Assembly (NCBI GenBank): GCA_022572355.1
Contig: JACZWC010000003.1
Location: 62,001-126,000, forward strand
Reading direction: 5' to 3'
Length of the DNA stretch: 64,000 nucleotides
DNA from: Bacteroidota bacterium
GTDB lineage: Bacteria > Bacteroidota > Bacteroidia > NORP154
Position 1 is the stretch's first letter; each line of letters starts with the position of its first letter. Both the position numbers and the translations under genes were made by a program. Positions 20,301 to 30,038 of the stretch are shown here, piece after piece. The notes under the pieces were generated by a model. It saw only the letters and a list, made by a program, of their open reading frames with translations, had not been told where the DNA came from and made no database searches.

Positions 20301-21644
20301 TATACCTATTTGTGGGATGATTTGAATACGCAAACCAATGCGAATGCCACGGGATTACCTGTAGGTTCTTATACGGTCATTGTATCTGATACCAACTCCT
20401 GTTCAGGAACAGGAACTGTTACCGTGTCTGAGCCCAATGCATTATCAATTAGCATGATCGCAATAAATGCAGGTTGCACCGGCGATTCAACGGGTTCCGC
20501 GACCGCAAGTGTTTCGGGAGGTACCGCGCCATATTCTTACTTATGGAATGACCCCGGTATTCAGACTGACTCCATAGCAACCGGACTCAACGCGGGATCA
20601 TACATTGTAAGTGTATCAGATGCAAATGGGTGCCCTATTCTCGATACAGTTACTATCGGCGAACCTGCTGCAATGATCCTGGTTATGGGGCAATCAGATG
20701 CAAATTGCGGACTCGCAACTGGCAGCACCTGGGTAACCACAACTGGCGGAACTGGGCCGTATAATTACCTATGGAGTGATCTTCTTTCACAGTCCAATGA
20801 CACAGCAACCGGCCTCGCCGCTGGACCATATACAGTAACTGTAACGGATGCTAATGGTTGTATGTCTTCAAACTCTGCTGTGGTTGGAACAGGAAGCGGA
20901 TTAACGGCCGCAATTATGACTTTTCCATCCAACTGCAGTGTGGCAAGCGGCTCTATCAATGTAATGTCTGTATCTGGGGGAACACCTCCATATACCTATG
21001 TATGGGATGACCCTAATACACAGACCACCAGTGCGGCAAATGGACTTGGTGCAGGAACATTTACTGTTACAATAACTGACGCTGTGGGTTGTTCAATAAT
21101 GGAATCTAGAACCATAACAGGTGGAATTGCCGGACCGGTAATAGACAATATTACCATTACCAACGAATCCTGTATAGATGCCGATGATGGAACTGTTACC
21201 ATTACTACCAGTGGAGGTGTAACTCCTTACACTTATGTTTGGGGCAATCCGGTATTCACATCAACTTCGACTTCCCAAAATATACCTCCTGGAAATTATT
21301 ATGTAATAATAATGGACGCTCAAGGTTGTGGCACAGCTGATAGCGTATTTATAACAGCTTCACCAGACGCATGCCCGGATTCAACATTATTCATTCCAAC
21401 CTCATTCTCTCCAAATGGCGATGGAACCAATGATACCTGGTTCAGGGACGCTGTTGATTATCCCAACATTTTAGTAGAAATATTCAATCGTTGGGGCTCG
21501 CTGGTACATTCTTCTGAAAAAGATGGGCTCATGTGGGATGGAAAATACAAAGGCAAAGATGTTGCTATGGGTACCTATTATTTCATAATCATACTGGATG
21601 ATGGCTTGGAGCCAATAACAGGAAATGTAACAATTGTAAGATGA
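17340..21644 (+). CDS. Second SprB-repeat surface protein with lamin-tail-like N-terminus and type B sorting domain
   Basis: A 1434-residue cargo of the type IX system. A signal peptide (residues 1-27, ending ALGQ) is followed by a lamin-tail-like domain (VFINEIHYDN, then GEGIEIAGPAG). A second domain of similar type begins near residue 320 (VEACEPGPGLEGENEMVRF). Then come 11 SprB-type repeats (about residues 493-1343). The C-terminal sorting domain begins FIPTSFSPNGDGTNDTW and contains IFNRWGSLVH. It resembles the upstream adhesin in design but has a different N-terminal domain, which suggests a different ligand. The ATG of the next gene overlaps its stop codon. Confidence 0.9.
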   Translation: MIKYRFQVCIKIFVGLIAVIMSGDALGQSVFINEIHYDNVGGDIGEGIEIAGPAGTDLTCYEIYLYNGGNSLIYAPGNPFNLSGNIDDEGCGFGAVWFAITGIQNGAPDAIALVDTCGCVGPCDNDDVVQFISYEGTLTAGNGPANTMLSVDIGVDEQPAPAIGTSIQLTGAGNTYSDFTWLNPSTSSEDAINNGQNFCPVSATQLTFTSIGSGCTLTDSIFSVTVCGTDSVENVDITYSGTITISIATGPGNLTGTLSVVAVAGCATFSDLAIDSASQYTLIASDGSLINDTTNNIAVVDSCGKCFEIQSILVEACEPGPGLEGENEMVRFQVGPADLDAGDIFVDWPNNSWLGLCQDTITQGIIDSINLTITGGGMVYAPSNGVLPAGAIVILVTSTNFDWATHDWSALNYDLYMIFQCPGNSSGHFKNNQGCPCGTRELIIDFNGFCSDSVTYSPDSLTGFDGDGVDFDPPGNASYGNNGCKPPIFPFSVFLSTISTNISCNALCDGTATATPSGGAPPFTYSWDTSPVQTDSVATGLCPGTYTVTITDAALTVITGSEVITEPDTLQIAFGSIFNVGCNGDSSGSVTASTTGGTTPYTFSWNDPSSQTDSTAIGLAQGTYTVTVTDANACSDTDSVTINEPSVLAISLSGSTDVLCFGDSTGLATGIASGGTSPYTYLWNDPSSQTDTIATGLAAGTYTIVSTDNNGCQDSVSVVITESAPIFLSISLISNILCNEDSTASINVSSVGGISPYTYLWNDPGSQTDSTATGLAAGVYSVIVTDGVGCTATDSITVAEPPAIIISTTSTAATCGISDGTANGSVLGGTMPYTYSWNTSPVQTDSAATGLAAGSYTLIVVDGNACLDSAIANISNVGGPSVSISDSTNITCNGDSTGYATVSTIGGTPPLTYLWNDPLAQTDSTATGLKAGTFTVTVTDAGNCLSIISVTLTEPAGMLITTSFIPVLCNGGSTAAAIVSVSGGAAPYTYLWDDLNTQTNANATGLPVGSYTVIVSDTNSCSGTGTVTVSEPNALSISMIAINAGCTGDSTGSATASVSGGTAPYSYLWNDPGIQTDSIATGLNAGSYIVSVSDANGCPILDTVTIGEPAAMILVMGQSDANCGLATGSTWVTTTGGTGPYNYLWSDLLSQSNDTATGLAAGPYTVTVTDANGCMSSNSAVVGTGSGLTAAIMTFPSNCSVASGSINVMSVSGGTPPYTYVWDDPNTQTTSAANGLGAGTFTVTITDAVGCSIMESRTITGGIAGPVIDNITITNESCIDADDGTVTITTSGGVTPYTYVWGNPVFTSTSTSQNIPPGNYYVIIMDAQGCGTADSVFITASPDACPDSTLFIPTSFSPNGDGTNDTWFRDAVDYPNILVEIFNRWGSLVHSSEKDGLMWDGKYKGKDVAMGTYYFIIILDDGLEPITGNVTIVR

Positions 21645-22561
21645 GAACTGAATTATCGGATATGAGGATAATCTGTATTACATCATTAATATTATTGCTG
21701 GCTGCACCTGCATTTAGCCAGCAGCTTCCCTATCACAGTCAATACATGTTCAATGGATACTTATTAAACCCAGCTGTTGCCGGTAGTACCAAGGAATTAC
21801 CAATTATGCTGACCTTCAGAAACCAATGGACAGGATTTACAGGTGCACCATTAACCATGACTTTGAGCGCACACGGAAATTTTAAGGAGAAAATGGGAAT
21901 TGGCGGCGCACTCTTTCACGATCAAACGGGCCCAACCAGCAGAACGGGTGCGATGGCCTCCTATGCATTCCATGTGCCCATGAATAAAACCAAGCTCTCT
22001 TTTGGCCTCTCCGCCTTGGTGTTTCAATATGTAATGGATAAAAGCGAACTAACAACTGATGCGCCCGAAGATAATGCCATAGACGGTGCAGTTGAAAAAA
22101 AGATTGTTCCTGAAGCGAATTTTGGAATCCTCTTCTATGGAGATAAATTTCATATCGGCCTTTCAGTTCCCCAATTAATACAGATGAAAGTGGATGTTGG
22201 ATACTCCGGTAGCATGAACAAAATGACAAGGCACTTCTTTGCTGATGCGGCCTACAAATTCAAAGTATCTAATGATTTTGAAATAGAGCCCTCATTCTTA
22301 TTCAAAGCTACCGAAGCTGCCCCCATGCAAATTGATATCAACGCCAAAGTGCTCTACAAGGAATTGATTTGGCTGGGAGCCTCCTACAGATCTCAGGAAT
22401 CGATTATAGCGATGTTGGGGCTTAAGAAAAGCGGTTTTGCCTTTGGATACTCGTATGACATCACGCTGACCTCCATAAAAAAGTACTCTTCCGGATCACA
22501 TGAAATCTTTCTCGCTTATTACCTGGGTGGTAAGGTTAAAACGGGAAAGTCAATGCTTTAA
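21641..22561 (+). CDS. PorP/SprF family type IX secretion outer-membrane protein (second copy)
   Basis: A 306-residue PorP/SprF protein. The mature start QLPYHSQYMFNGYLLNPAVA and the following FRNQWTGFTGAP are family hallmarks. Its ATG overlaps the stop of the second adhesin (ATGA), so the two are translationally coupled; a start at Met8 (21662) would also give a normal signal peptide. It is clearly diverged from the copy at 16179, consistent with each copy serving its own adhesin. The MazG-like gene follows after two bases. Confidence 0.9.
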   Translation: MRTELSDMRIICITSLILLLAAPAFSQQLPYHSQYMFNGYLLNPAVAGSTKELPIMLTFRNQWTGFTGAPLTMTLSAHGNFKEKMGIGGALFHDQTGPTSRTGAMASYAFHVPMNKTKLSFGLSALVFQYVMDKSELTTDAPEDNAIDGAVEKKIVPEANFGILFYGDKFHIGLSVPQLIQMKVDVGYSGSMNKMTRHFFADAAYKFKVSNDFEIEPSFLFKATEAAPMQIDINAKVLYKELIWLGASYRSQESIIAMLGLKKSGFAFGYSYDITLTSIKKYSSGSHEIFLAYYLGGKVKTGKSML

Positions 22562-22563
22562 CC

Positions 22564-22896
22564 ATGACAATCACAGAAGCACAGGCAAAAGTTGACAAGT
22601 GGATTAAAGAGTACGGTGTAAGATACTTTGATGAGCTCACCAATATGGCCATCCTAACAGAAGAAGTAGGAGAGGTCGCCAGGATTATATCCAGGAAATA
22701 CGGTGAGCAATCCTTTAAAGATTCTGATAAAAACAAAGAGCTGGGTGATGAATTGGCAGATGTTCTCTTTGTCTTGATCTGTTTAGCGAACCAAACTGGA
22801 GTTGATTTGGAAGAGGCATTTGCCCAAAGTCTAAAGAGAAAAGCCAAAAGGGACGAAGAGAGGCACAAGAATAACCCAAAACTATCCAGCCAATAA
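22564..22896 (+). CDS. MazG-like nucleotide pyrophosphohydrolase
   Basis: A single-domain (110-residue) MazG-like enzyme of the all-alpha NTP pyrophosphatase group. The metal-binding pattern is present as EEVGEVARII and, 30 residues on, ELGDELADVLFVL. Such enzymes hydrolyse nucleoside triphosphates to monophosphates, often as house-cleaning. It starts two bases after the second PorP/SprF gene, so it is probably cotranscribed, although no functional link is evident. Its 3' end overlaps the convergent GT9 gene by 15 bases. Confidence 0.85.
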   Translation: MTITEAQAKVDKWIKEYGVRYFDELTNMAILTEEVGEVARIISRKYGEQSFKDSDKNKELGDELADVLFVLICLANQTGVDLEEAFAQSLKRKAKRDEERHKNNPKLSSQ

Positions 22897-24087
22897 CTCT
22901 CTGGCCTTCGAATAAACTTCATCTACCGAAATTTCCTGCATACACACATTATTGGTGCAAGGAGAAAATCGATGATTAAAGGCGTTCACACAAGGGCTGC
23001 AAATGAGGTTTTTCCAGATCACATGTGTATTATTACCCAATGGACCGAATAATTGAGGGATCTCCGGGCCGAACATCACAATCGTTTTCAGGTTTGTCAT
23101 CGAAGCAAAATGGCCAGGCCCGCTGTCATTTGTAATGAGCAAGTCAGATAATGAGTAGATGACCATCAGTTCCTCTAATGTGGTATGTCCAGCCAGAGAT
23201 ATAACGCGATTCGAATTAAACTCTTTTTGAATCTTCAAACATGAATCCTGCTCCGAAGGGGCGCCCGTTAATATTATTGTGCAAGGAGGATTTTCATCGA
23301 GAATCTTTTTACCCAATTCGACAAACCTCTCCGTGGGCCACTTTCTCAGGGGTAGCATATCGCTCGCATTCGGATTGAGCAAGATCCATGGCTTACTCAC
23401 TGTGGCACCTGCAATAGTTGTTATTATTTGCTCAGCAGAGGCAATTTGCTCCATATTGACATCCATCTTTGGCGCTTCTACCGAAAGAGATTGTTCGTTG
23501 AGTTTCAGCATGGGCACCTCTTTAGGATCGGCCTCTAAAGCCAGTACCAATTGAAGGTAAGCTTTGGAAATATGCAAATACGGATTGTGCTGAATGCGGT
23601 GAGTCATCAGATTTCCCCTGTATGGCAATTCACTCTTAAATCGATGCAATCCCACCCTGATCTTTGCCCCCGACAAATAGGCAAGAATAGCAGAGGCTCT
23701 CGAGAAAAATTCCATATCTATGGTAGCATCGATTCCTTTCCTCCTCGATTTGAGTAACAGCCCGAGAATATCCAACAGAAAAATGAACAGATTACTCTGC
23801 CTGATAACAATGATGTTCTCCTCCGGGAGGATTTTCATAATGTCGAGAATCGGCCGGTTCTCTTCAAACACACAGAAATAAACATTCTCCTTTCCAACCA
23901 TTTCAACACCTTTTTTTATTGCTGAATAGGCGAGAACAGTAGCTCCCTGCTCAATTAGCTTGATAAATAGAATAGATTTGGGCGCCTTCTTTCCTAAAGA
24001 AGGAGAAATTGATTTTAACACCGTGAGAAAAAAGCATATTGGCCGCCCCACCCACTTGTCTATAATTCTTATTGTGTTAGGATTCAT
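22882..24087 (-). CDS. Glycosyltransferase family 9 (heptosyltransferase-like)
   Basis: A 401-residue GT-B-fold enzyme. Visible features are the N-terminal KSILFIKLIEQGATVLAYSA strand-helix, the nucleotide-sugar region ILLNPNASDMLPLRKWPTER, and the late motif LLITNDSGPGHFASMT with a conserved acidic and Gly-Pro turn. GT9 enzymes add heptose or other sugars to lipopolysaccharide core. The donor here cannot be told. The paired cysteines in CSPCVNAFNHRFSPC near the end are a common GT9 feature. It is the last gene of a minus-strand cluster; its ATG shares one base with the stop of the upstream TPR membrane protein. Confidence 0.85.
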   Translation of the reverse strand: MNPNTIRIIDKWVGRPICFFLTVLKSISPSLGKKAPKSILFIKLIEQGATVLAYSAIKKGVEMVGKENVYFCVFEENRPILDIMKILPEENIIVIRQSNLFIFLLDILGLLLKSRRKGIDATIDMEFFSRASAILAYLSGAKIRVGLHRFKSELPYRGNLMTHRIQHNPYLHISKAYLQLVLALEADPKEVPMLKLNEQSLSVEAPKMDVNMEQIASAEQIITTIAGATVSKPWILLNPNASDMLPLRKWPTERFVELGKKILDENPPCTIILTGAPSEQDSCLKIQKEFNSNRVISLAGHTTLEELMVIYSLSDLLITNDSGPGHFASMTNLKTIVMFGPEIPQLFGPLGNNTHVIWKNLICSPCVNAFNHRFSPCTNNVCMQEISVDEVYSKARELLAG

Positions 24088-26003
24088 CAGTTGAGAAGTT
24101 TGGAATAATAATTAGACTTTTCCGTATTCCCTAAGCTGTTATACAATTTTACCAAATTACCCATCACCATTTTATTGTTAGGATTGAACTCAAGTGCTTT
24201 ATCGTAGTAAGAAATCGCGTCTTGGTATTTACCCTGGTTTTGGTAAACAGCTCCGATGTTAGCATATGCATCTGGGAAATCGGGATTCGTTCTAACTACC
24301 CTGAAAAAATTCTCTAATGCCAGGTCATACTGTTTATTGTTAAAATATATCACTCCCATATTGTTTAATGCCTGCTTATCTGTAGGCGTATATTTCAGGC
24401 AATTGTTATATGCAATTAGTGCATTGTTCTCGTCACCATAAGAGAAATAGGCAACACCCATGTTGTAATACGCAGCGCTGAATTCCGGATAGATTGCAAC
24501 GCTCTTTCCCAACTCCTCGATTGCCTCCAGCAACATCTCTTTTTTCTTTTCCGGATCCGTTTCCAGGGCAGAATCCGTATTTAAGGCCGAGCCCAGAGAA
24601 AAATGGGTCCTTGCACTACCCGGTGTTGCATCTATATCTGCCCTGAACAAAGTCAGGTTATCCTTCCAATCAAAATTTCGCGAATAGGTTTTATATGAAA
24701 ACCCAACGATTATCAGCAGTACAAGGCCCGTGAGCATCGTGTTCGACTTATTCTTAAGAAATTGCGGGATTGATATACCTGCATCAGATTTGTCTATCCT
24801 CAATATTTTCATTAGCATAAACACCACTACGATACAGAATCCAAGTGAAGGCAGAAACAAGAATCGCTCTCCGAGTGTACAGCCTATTTTGATGAACAGA
24901 TTTGAAGTTACCGAAAACGTGATCAGATAAAACATGATTCCGAAAGAAATTACATTCTTGTCCTTAAAAGTTTTAAGCGCAAATAATCCAATTCCTATGT
25001 ACAACAACAAGGAACCGATGGCGTATATGTTCGTCCAATTTACAATTGCGAACTCACTGAATGAGTAATCGAATGAAAGTGGGTGAGGAAAAAACAACAG
25101 CGAAATGTACTTTCCCAAAATAACGAAATTCGTCGCCAACATTTCTGATGTAGTCTCTGCCGCCATCAATCCATTGTTGATCACGTTCAATTTTTCACCG
25201 AAAGCAACAGTGTCGAGTACCGAGTTACGCAATAACAGATAAACAATGACTATTGCCCCATACGGAACGCTTTTTATAAGGGACTTCTTCAAGTCTAATT
25301 CTGTAAAAAAGTATAGTAATAATGGAAATACAGCCACAATTGCCACTGCATTTTCTTTGGTGAGTAAACATATGAAATAGGTGAAAACACTCAGGAGCAT
25401 GAACATGTTTTTCTTGCTTCTCACAAACTGGAACAGCAAGTTAAACGATGCGACCATAAAAACGAAAGTGAGCATGTCATCTCGCCCTTTTATATTCGAC
25501 ACCACCTCCGTATGAATCGGATGTGCGGCATATATTCCAGTTATGAGCAGCGGAATCAGCAGATTGTAGCTTTGAAAGACCAGCTTAAGAGTTAAAAAAA
25601 GCAATACTATTCCCAATGAATATAATAGCACATTCAACAAATGTCCGATATGCGGATCAGAGCCAAAGAATTCTACTTCCAGGGCAAACGCAGTTGATAC
25701 GATCGGGCGGTATGATTGATTATTACGCTTATTAAATCCGTACAAAAATCCATGACTAAATATATCTGAGATCCCATCCGTACCCTGCTGAACAAAGCGG
25801 TTTTTTAGAAATACCACGTCGTCATCCAAGGCATATCCATGCTGCAATGTGTTGCTGTAGATCAGAAAAGAGAAGATGAACAGGGCAATCGCGTAAAAAG
25901 CTGTTTGAGAGAATATCCCCTTGGTTTTTGACTCTACAGGTTTTGTATCGTTTGCAGAATCTGAACTTTGCGTGTGCTTCTCCCCCTTTTTAAACTTGGC
26001 CAT
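24087..26003 (-). CDS. Polytopic membrane protein with C-terminal TPRs (TMTC/glycosyltransferase-39-like)
   Basis: A 638-residue protein. A hydrophilic N-terminus is followed by about ten membrane segments (residues 35-450). The first extracytoplasmic loop carries YALDDDVVFLKN, the acidic pair typical of dolichol/polyprenol-phosphate-sugar mannosyltransferases, and HPIHTEVVSNIKGRDDML follows. The last 170 residues are four or five TPRs (such as AYYNMGVAYFSYGDENNALI). This architecture resembles TMTC proteins, which are O-mannosyltransferases in eukaryotes; in bacteria the role is not established. Placed with GT9 and SGNH genes, it probably glycosylates an exported substrate. Confidence 0.75.
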   Translation of the reverse strand: MAKFKKGEKHTQSSDSANDTKPVESKTKGIFSQTAFYAIALFIFSFLIYSNTLQHGYALDDDVVFLKNRFVQQGTDGISDIFSHGFLYGFNKRNNQSYRPIVSTAFALEVEFFGSDPHIGHLLNVLLYSLGIVLLFLTLKLVFQSYNLLIPLLITGIYAAHPIHTEVVSNIKGRDDMLTFVFMVASFNLLFQFVRSKKNMFMLLSVFTYFICLLTKENAVAIVAVFPLLLYFFTELDLKKSLIKSVPYGAIVIVYLLLRNSVLDTVAFGEKLNVINNGLMAAETTSEMLATNFVILGKYISLLFFPHPLSFDYSFSEFAIVNWTNIYAIGSLLLYIGIGLFALKTFKDKNVISFGIMFYLITFSVTSNLFIKIGCTLGERFLFLPSLGFCIVVVFMLMKILRIDKSDAGISIPQFLKNKSNTMLTGLVLLIIVGFSYKTYSRNFDWKDNLTLFRADIDATPGSARTHFSLGSALNTDSALETDPEKKKEMLLEAIEELGKSVAIYPEFSAAYYNMGVAYFSYGDENNALIAYNNCLKYTPTDKQALNNMGVIYFNNKQYDLALENFFRVVRTNPDFPDAYANIGAVYQNQGKYQDAISYYDKALEFNPNNKMVMGNLVKLYNSLGNTEKSNYYSKLLN

Positions 26004-26018
26004 AATACGATTCGCTAC

Positions 26019-27203
26019 TTATTGAGTTTGCAATCCCTGCCACCAGTTATACATTGCACTTCCCAGCATCAAATAGCTAGTTCCGCGCATGTGGTCATCA
26101 TAATTCCAATATAAATGATTGCCCTTATTTTCCTCATCCACAATTAGCTGGGTCATATTGAAGAATGGAATATTCAGGTCTGAGCAATTGCCGGTTAGCA
26201 TTTTTGCATGAGTGTGATACCGGGCTTGCGTAAGATCCAACTGATCCGGGCAATTGATAAGACAATACTCCTTTTCATACTTGTAATAGTAAGTGCTCAC
26301 CTGATTTCTTGATGGTATGTAAAACACCTGCAACTCAGCCCCCAGACTCTTGACATAATCGTCTATCATTTTCAGTTTTTCTTTCAAATCTGTGGGCGCC
26401 TTTAAAAACTTCTCCTCTTCCAATATCCAATTGGATCTAAAAAAGTTAAAATCGCCCCTTTTCATGGCTTCCGCAACCTCTGGTGTTACATGCGGTGCCA
26501 AGGAAGCAGCTTGAGTTGTCCAAGGGTTGTTTTTATCCGGTACTGGCCGGTAATATCTCTTAGTAGTTAAACTCCATCGAAAGGGAATGGGATCTTTTCT
26601 TTTGGAATACTTGAGCAGACGGAATAACTGAGGTTTTAGGTTGTTGGAATACACAGGTTTTAGCTTATGAGAAGGGAAATAGGGGCGGTTGAAAGGAATA
26701 TCATTTGAGAAGAGTACCAAAAAAACATAATCCGGTTTAAAAACAGGAACCGCATCAACTATCAATTTTATGTATTCGTTGAGGCCAATGCCCATCATTC
26801 CAAAATTCATGGCATCAATATCAACTCCATTCTTTTGCGCTGAATTGCCAAATCCCTTGGGAATAGTCTGATCCTCCGTCGCCATCATACCCTCTACAAA
26901 ACTGTCCCCAACAAACATGATCCTGGTTCGCGAGTTGTCCTTTTCAATTTCCCAATTTACATCGCGGTATCCATAAGTATTTAGATCGTAGATAAAGTCC
27001 TCATCTGTATCCAACGATGATTTCCACAGCATTTTAATATTGCGGATATAATTCGCCTTGCTGTTTTTGGCCAGGATTTGATAATTGATTCTATTGAAGT
27101 TATCGATCTCAGGGATTGGAAAACAGATACGTAAGGCGGCTTCCTGAAAACAAAACAAACCGAGCACGTAAAGCGCAATTCTTATGGATTTACTGATTTT
27201 CAC
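26019..27203 (-). CDS. SGNH/GDSL hydrolase family protein, membrane-anchored
   Basis: A 394-residue protein with one N-terminal hydrophobic segment (about residues 7-22) serving as signal or anchor. Block I of the SGNH fold is clear: IMFVGDSFVEG, with the nucleophilic Ser. FSNDIPFNRP resembles block III, and DDHMRGTSYL near the C-terminus supplies the Asp-x-His pair of block V. Such proteins remove or transfer acyl groups on surface polysaccharides. It lies 15 bases upstream of the TMTC-like gene in the same orientation, so a glycan-modifying role is inferred from both fold and context. Confidence 0.75.
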   Translation of the reverse strand: MKISKSIRIALYVLGLFCFQEAALRICFPIPEIDNFNRINYQILAKNSKANYIRNIKMLWKSSLDTDEDFIYDLNTYGYRDVNWEIEKDNSRTRIMFVGDSFVEGMMATEDQTIPKGFGNSAQKNGVDIDAMNFGMMGIGLNEYIKLIVDAVPVFKPDYVFLVLFSNDIPFNRPYFPSHKLKPVYSNNLKPQLFRLLKYSKRKDPIPFRWSLTTKRYYRPVPDKNNPWTTQAASLAPHVTPEVAEAMKRGDFNFFRSNWILEEEKFLKAPTDLKEKLKMIDDYVKSLGAELQVFYIPSRNQVSTYYYKYEKEYCLINCPDQLDLTQARYHTHAKMLTGNCSDLNIPFFNMTQLIVDEENKGNHLYWNYDDHMRGTSYLMLGSAMYNWWQGLQTQ

Positions 27204-27236
27204 TAAAGGAAACTACGGTTTGGTGAGAAGCCGATA

Positions 27237-28022
27237 TCACTTTATCTTTTCGAGAAATTTCTTTAAGGAATCCCAATATTCTTTTTGCCCATGATATTGC
27301 TGCCACAATACTTTCGAACCATGATCCCCATCCCGCTTTGGTATGAAATGGGTTTTAAATTCAGGATTCACCTTATTCAGCAATACCGCAACATCCTTCG
27401 CTTCAGCTTTTGATGAAGTAACGTACACCGGTTTCTTCAAATTCGCAATCTCAACCGCCATTTTTACCCCTTTAAAATATTCTCCAGGGCTGTATGAAAT
27501 GACAGCACCAATCTTATTGTGTTTTGCAGCTATCATTAGCACCAATGAGGCCGAATAACTGCTACCCAAAAGAATAATCGGCTTTGTAGTAAACTTATTT
27601 AAAAAGTTGATCGAAGAAATAATGTCCTTTTTTGCATCGATATATTTTGTTGGGAGTCCTCTCTCAGTTGCTTCTTGCGCTGTGAAATTTATGACTCCAT
27701 TCACTTTGTCTCCCGATCTTTGATCTATTGCCAGGCAGTTATAACCCAACCTGATAAACATCATGGCTGTTTGTCTGTACTCCCCCCTACTATATCCGGC
27801 TTGATGGCACAATATTATATATGGTTTCTCCCTGGATACTTCATATAGGTCTGCCGTTATTTGAATCCCATCCTGGCCCGCAAACGTAATTGTTCGGAAA
27901 GCCGCTTTTGCATAATGCCTCTCTAACTCTGAATCTGCAACGTTTTGGAAAGGTTCATTCGGAGCAATTGAAACTCCGCAAAAGATTGCCAACAAAATGA
28001 TTATACATATTGGATTTTTCAT
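27237..28022 (-). CDS. Secreted alpha/beta hydrolase
   Basis: A 261-residue hydrolase with a signal peptide (MKNPICIIILLAIFCGVSIA). The nucleophile elbow is GSSYSAS, preceded by a typical PIILLG strand. The catalytic His is probably the one in KRDGDHGSK near the C-terminus. The N-terminal YIILCHQAGYSRGEYRQT forms the oxyanion region of dienelactone-hydrolase-like enzymes. Substrate unknown. The open frame extends back to 28103, but that extension runs through the atpDC terminator hairpin, so the ATG at 28022 is chosen. The SGNH gene follows in the same direction. Confidence 0.75.
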   Translation of the reverse strand: MKNPICIIILLAIFCGVSIAPNEPFQNVADSELERHYAKAAFRTITFAGQDGIQITADLYEVSREKPYIILCHQAGYSRGEYRQTAMMFIRLGYNCLAIDQRSGDKVNGVINFTAQEATERGLPTKYIDAKKDIISSINFLNKFTTKPIILLGSSYSASLVLMIAAKHNKIGAVISYSPGEYFKGVKMAVEIANLKKPVYVTSSKAEAKDVAVLLNKVNPEFKTHFIPKRDGDHGSKVLWQQYHGQKEYWDSLKKFLEKIK

Positions 28023-28066
28023 TTTTTCGTTTGAAACGAATAATATGCAAGTTAGAAATTTATACA

Positions 28067-28100
28067 CAAAAAAAGGGAGGACATTGCTGCACCCCCTTTT
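28067..28100 (-). terminator. Rho-independent terminator after atpC
   Basis: On the minus strand AAAGGGGG and CCTCCCTTT pair over eight positions, including one G-T wobble, around an 11-base loop, and a T-run follows. It ends the atpD-atpC transcript and separates it from the alpha/beta hydrolase gene. Confidence 0.75.
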
Positions 28101-28119
28101 CAATTTCAGTTCAAATATA

Positions 28120-28356
28120 TTATTCAGCCAGAACTATAATGTGATTCTTAAGCACTTCTACAACGCCTCCTCCAATGTCAAATGCCAGCTCCTTTTTATT
28201 TTCATCAATTACCACTATCACACCTTTTTTCAAAGTTGCAATGATGGGTGCATGGTCCTTTAATACCCCGAATGCACCTTCGGTACCAGGAACGTTAACT
28301 GATATCACCTCGCCAGAAAATACGTGCTTGTCCGGTGTGACAATTTCTAATTTCAT
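28120..28356 (-). CDS. atpC: ATP synthase F1 epsilon subunit
   Basis: A 78-residue epsilon subunit consisting only of the N-terminal beta-sandwich (MKLEIVTPDKHVFSGEV, then VPGTEGAFGVLKDHAP). The C-terminal helical hairpin that regulates ATP hydrolysis in other bacteria is missing, which is usual in Bacteroidota. It follows atpD after six bases and ends at a strong terminator. The remaining ATP synthase genes are not in this window, consistent with the split atp gene arrangement of the phylum. Confidence 0.95.
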   Translation of the reverse strand: MKLEIVTPDKHVFSGEVISVNVPGTEGAFGVLKDHAPIIATLKKGVIVVIDENKKELAFDIGGGVVEVLKNHIIVLAE

Positions 28357-28362
28357 CCTTTC

Positions 28363-29904
<1,542 letters not shown>

Positions 29905-29933
29905 TTAATATTAACTGTTGTGTTATGTGCGAT

Positions 29934-29964
29934 TTTGGACTGCAAAATTACTATTATTAATTTG
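29934..29964 (+). promoter_or_regulatory. Candidate promoter for ribF
   Basis: TTTG at 29934-29937, a 19-base spacer and TTAATTTG at 29957-29964 match the consensus at all but one base. Transcription would start near 29971. That makes the ATG at 29973 essentially the first transcribed codon and supports the internal ATG at 30039 as the real ribF start. Confidence 0.45.
29943..29950 (-). promoter_or_regulatory. Candidate -7 element for atpDC
   Basis: TAATTTTG on the minus strand matches the consensus exactly. It lies within the spacer of the divergent ribF promoter. No convincing -33 box was found in this direction. Confidence 0.4.
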
Positions 29965-30038
29965 GAATTTACATGATCTCCCGTAAATTTATTTTTCTAT
30001 TTTTACCCACCTTAATTTTCACTGACAAAGTGGGTTTA

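Noticed and set aside
28023..28103. Upstream start for the alpha/beta hydrolase
   Set aside because: The extension overlaps the atpDC terminator, and a proper signal peptide begins at 28022.
29973..30038. Upstream start for ribF
   Set aside because: It coincides with the predicted transcription start and adds residues not found in the family.
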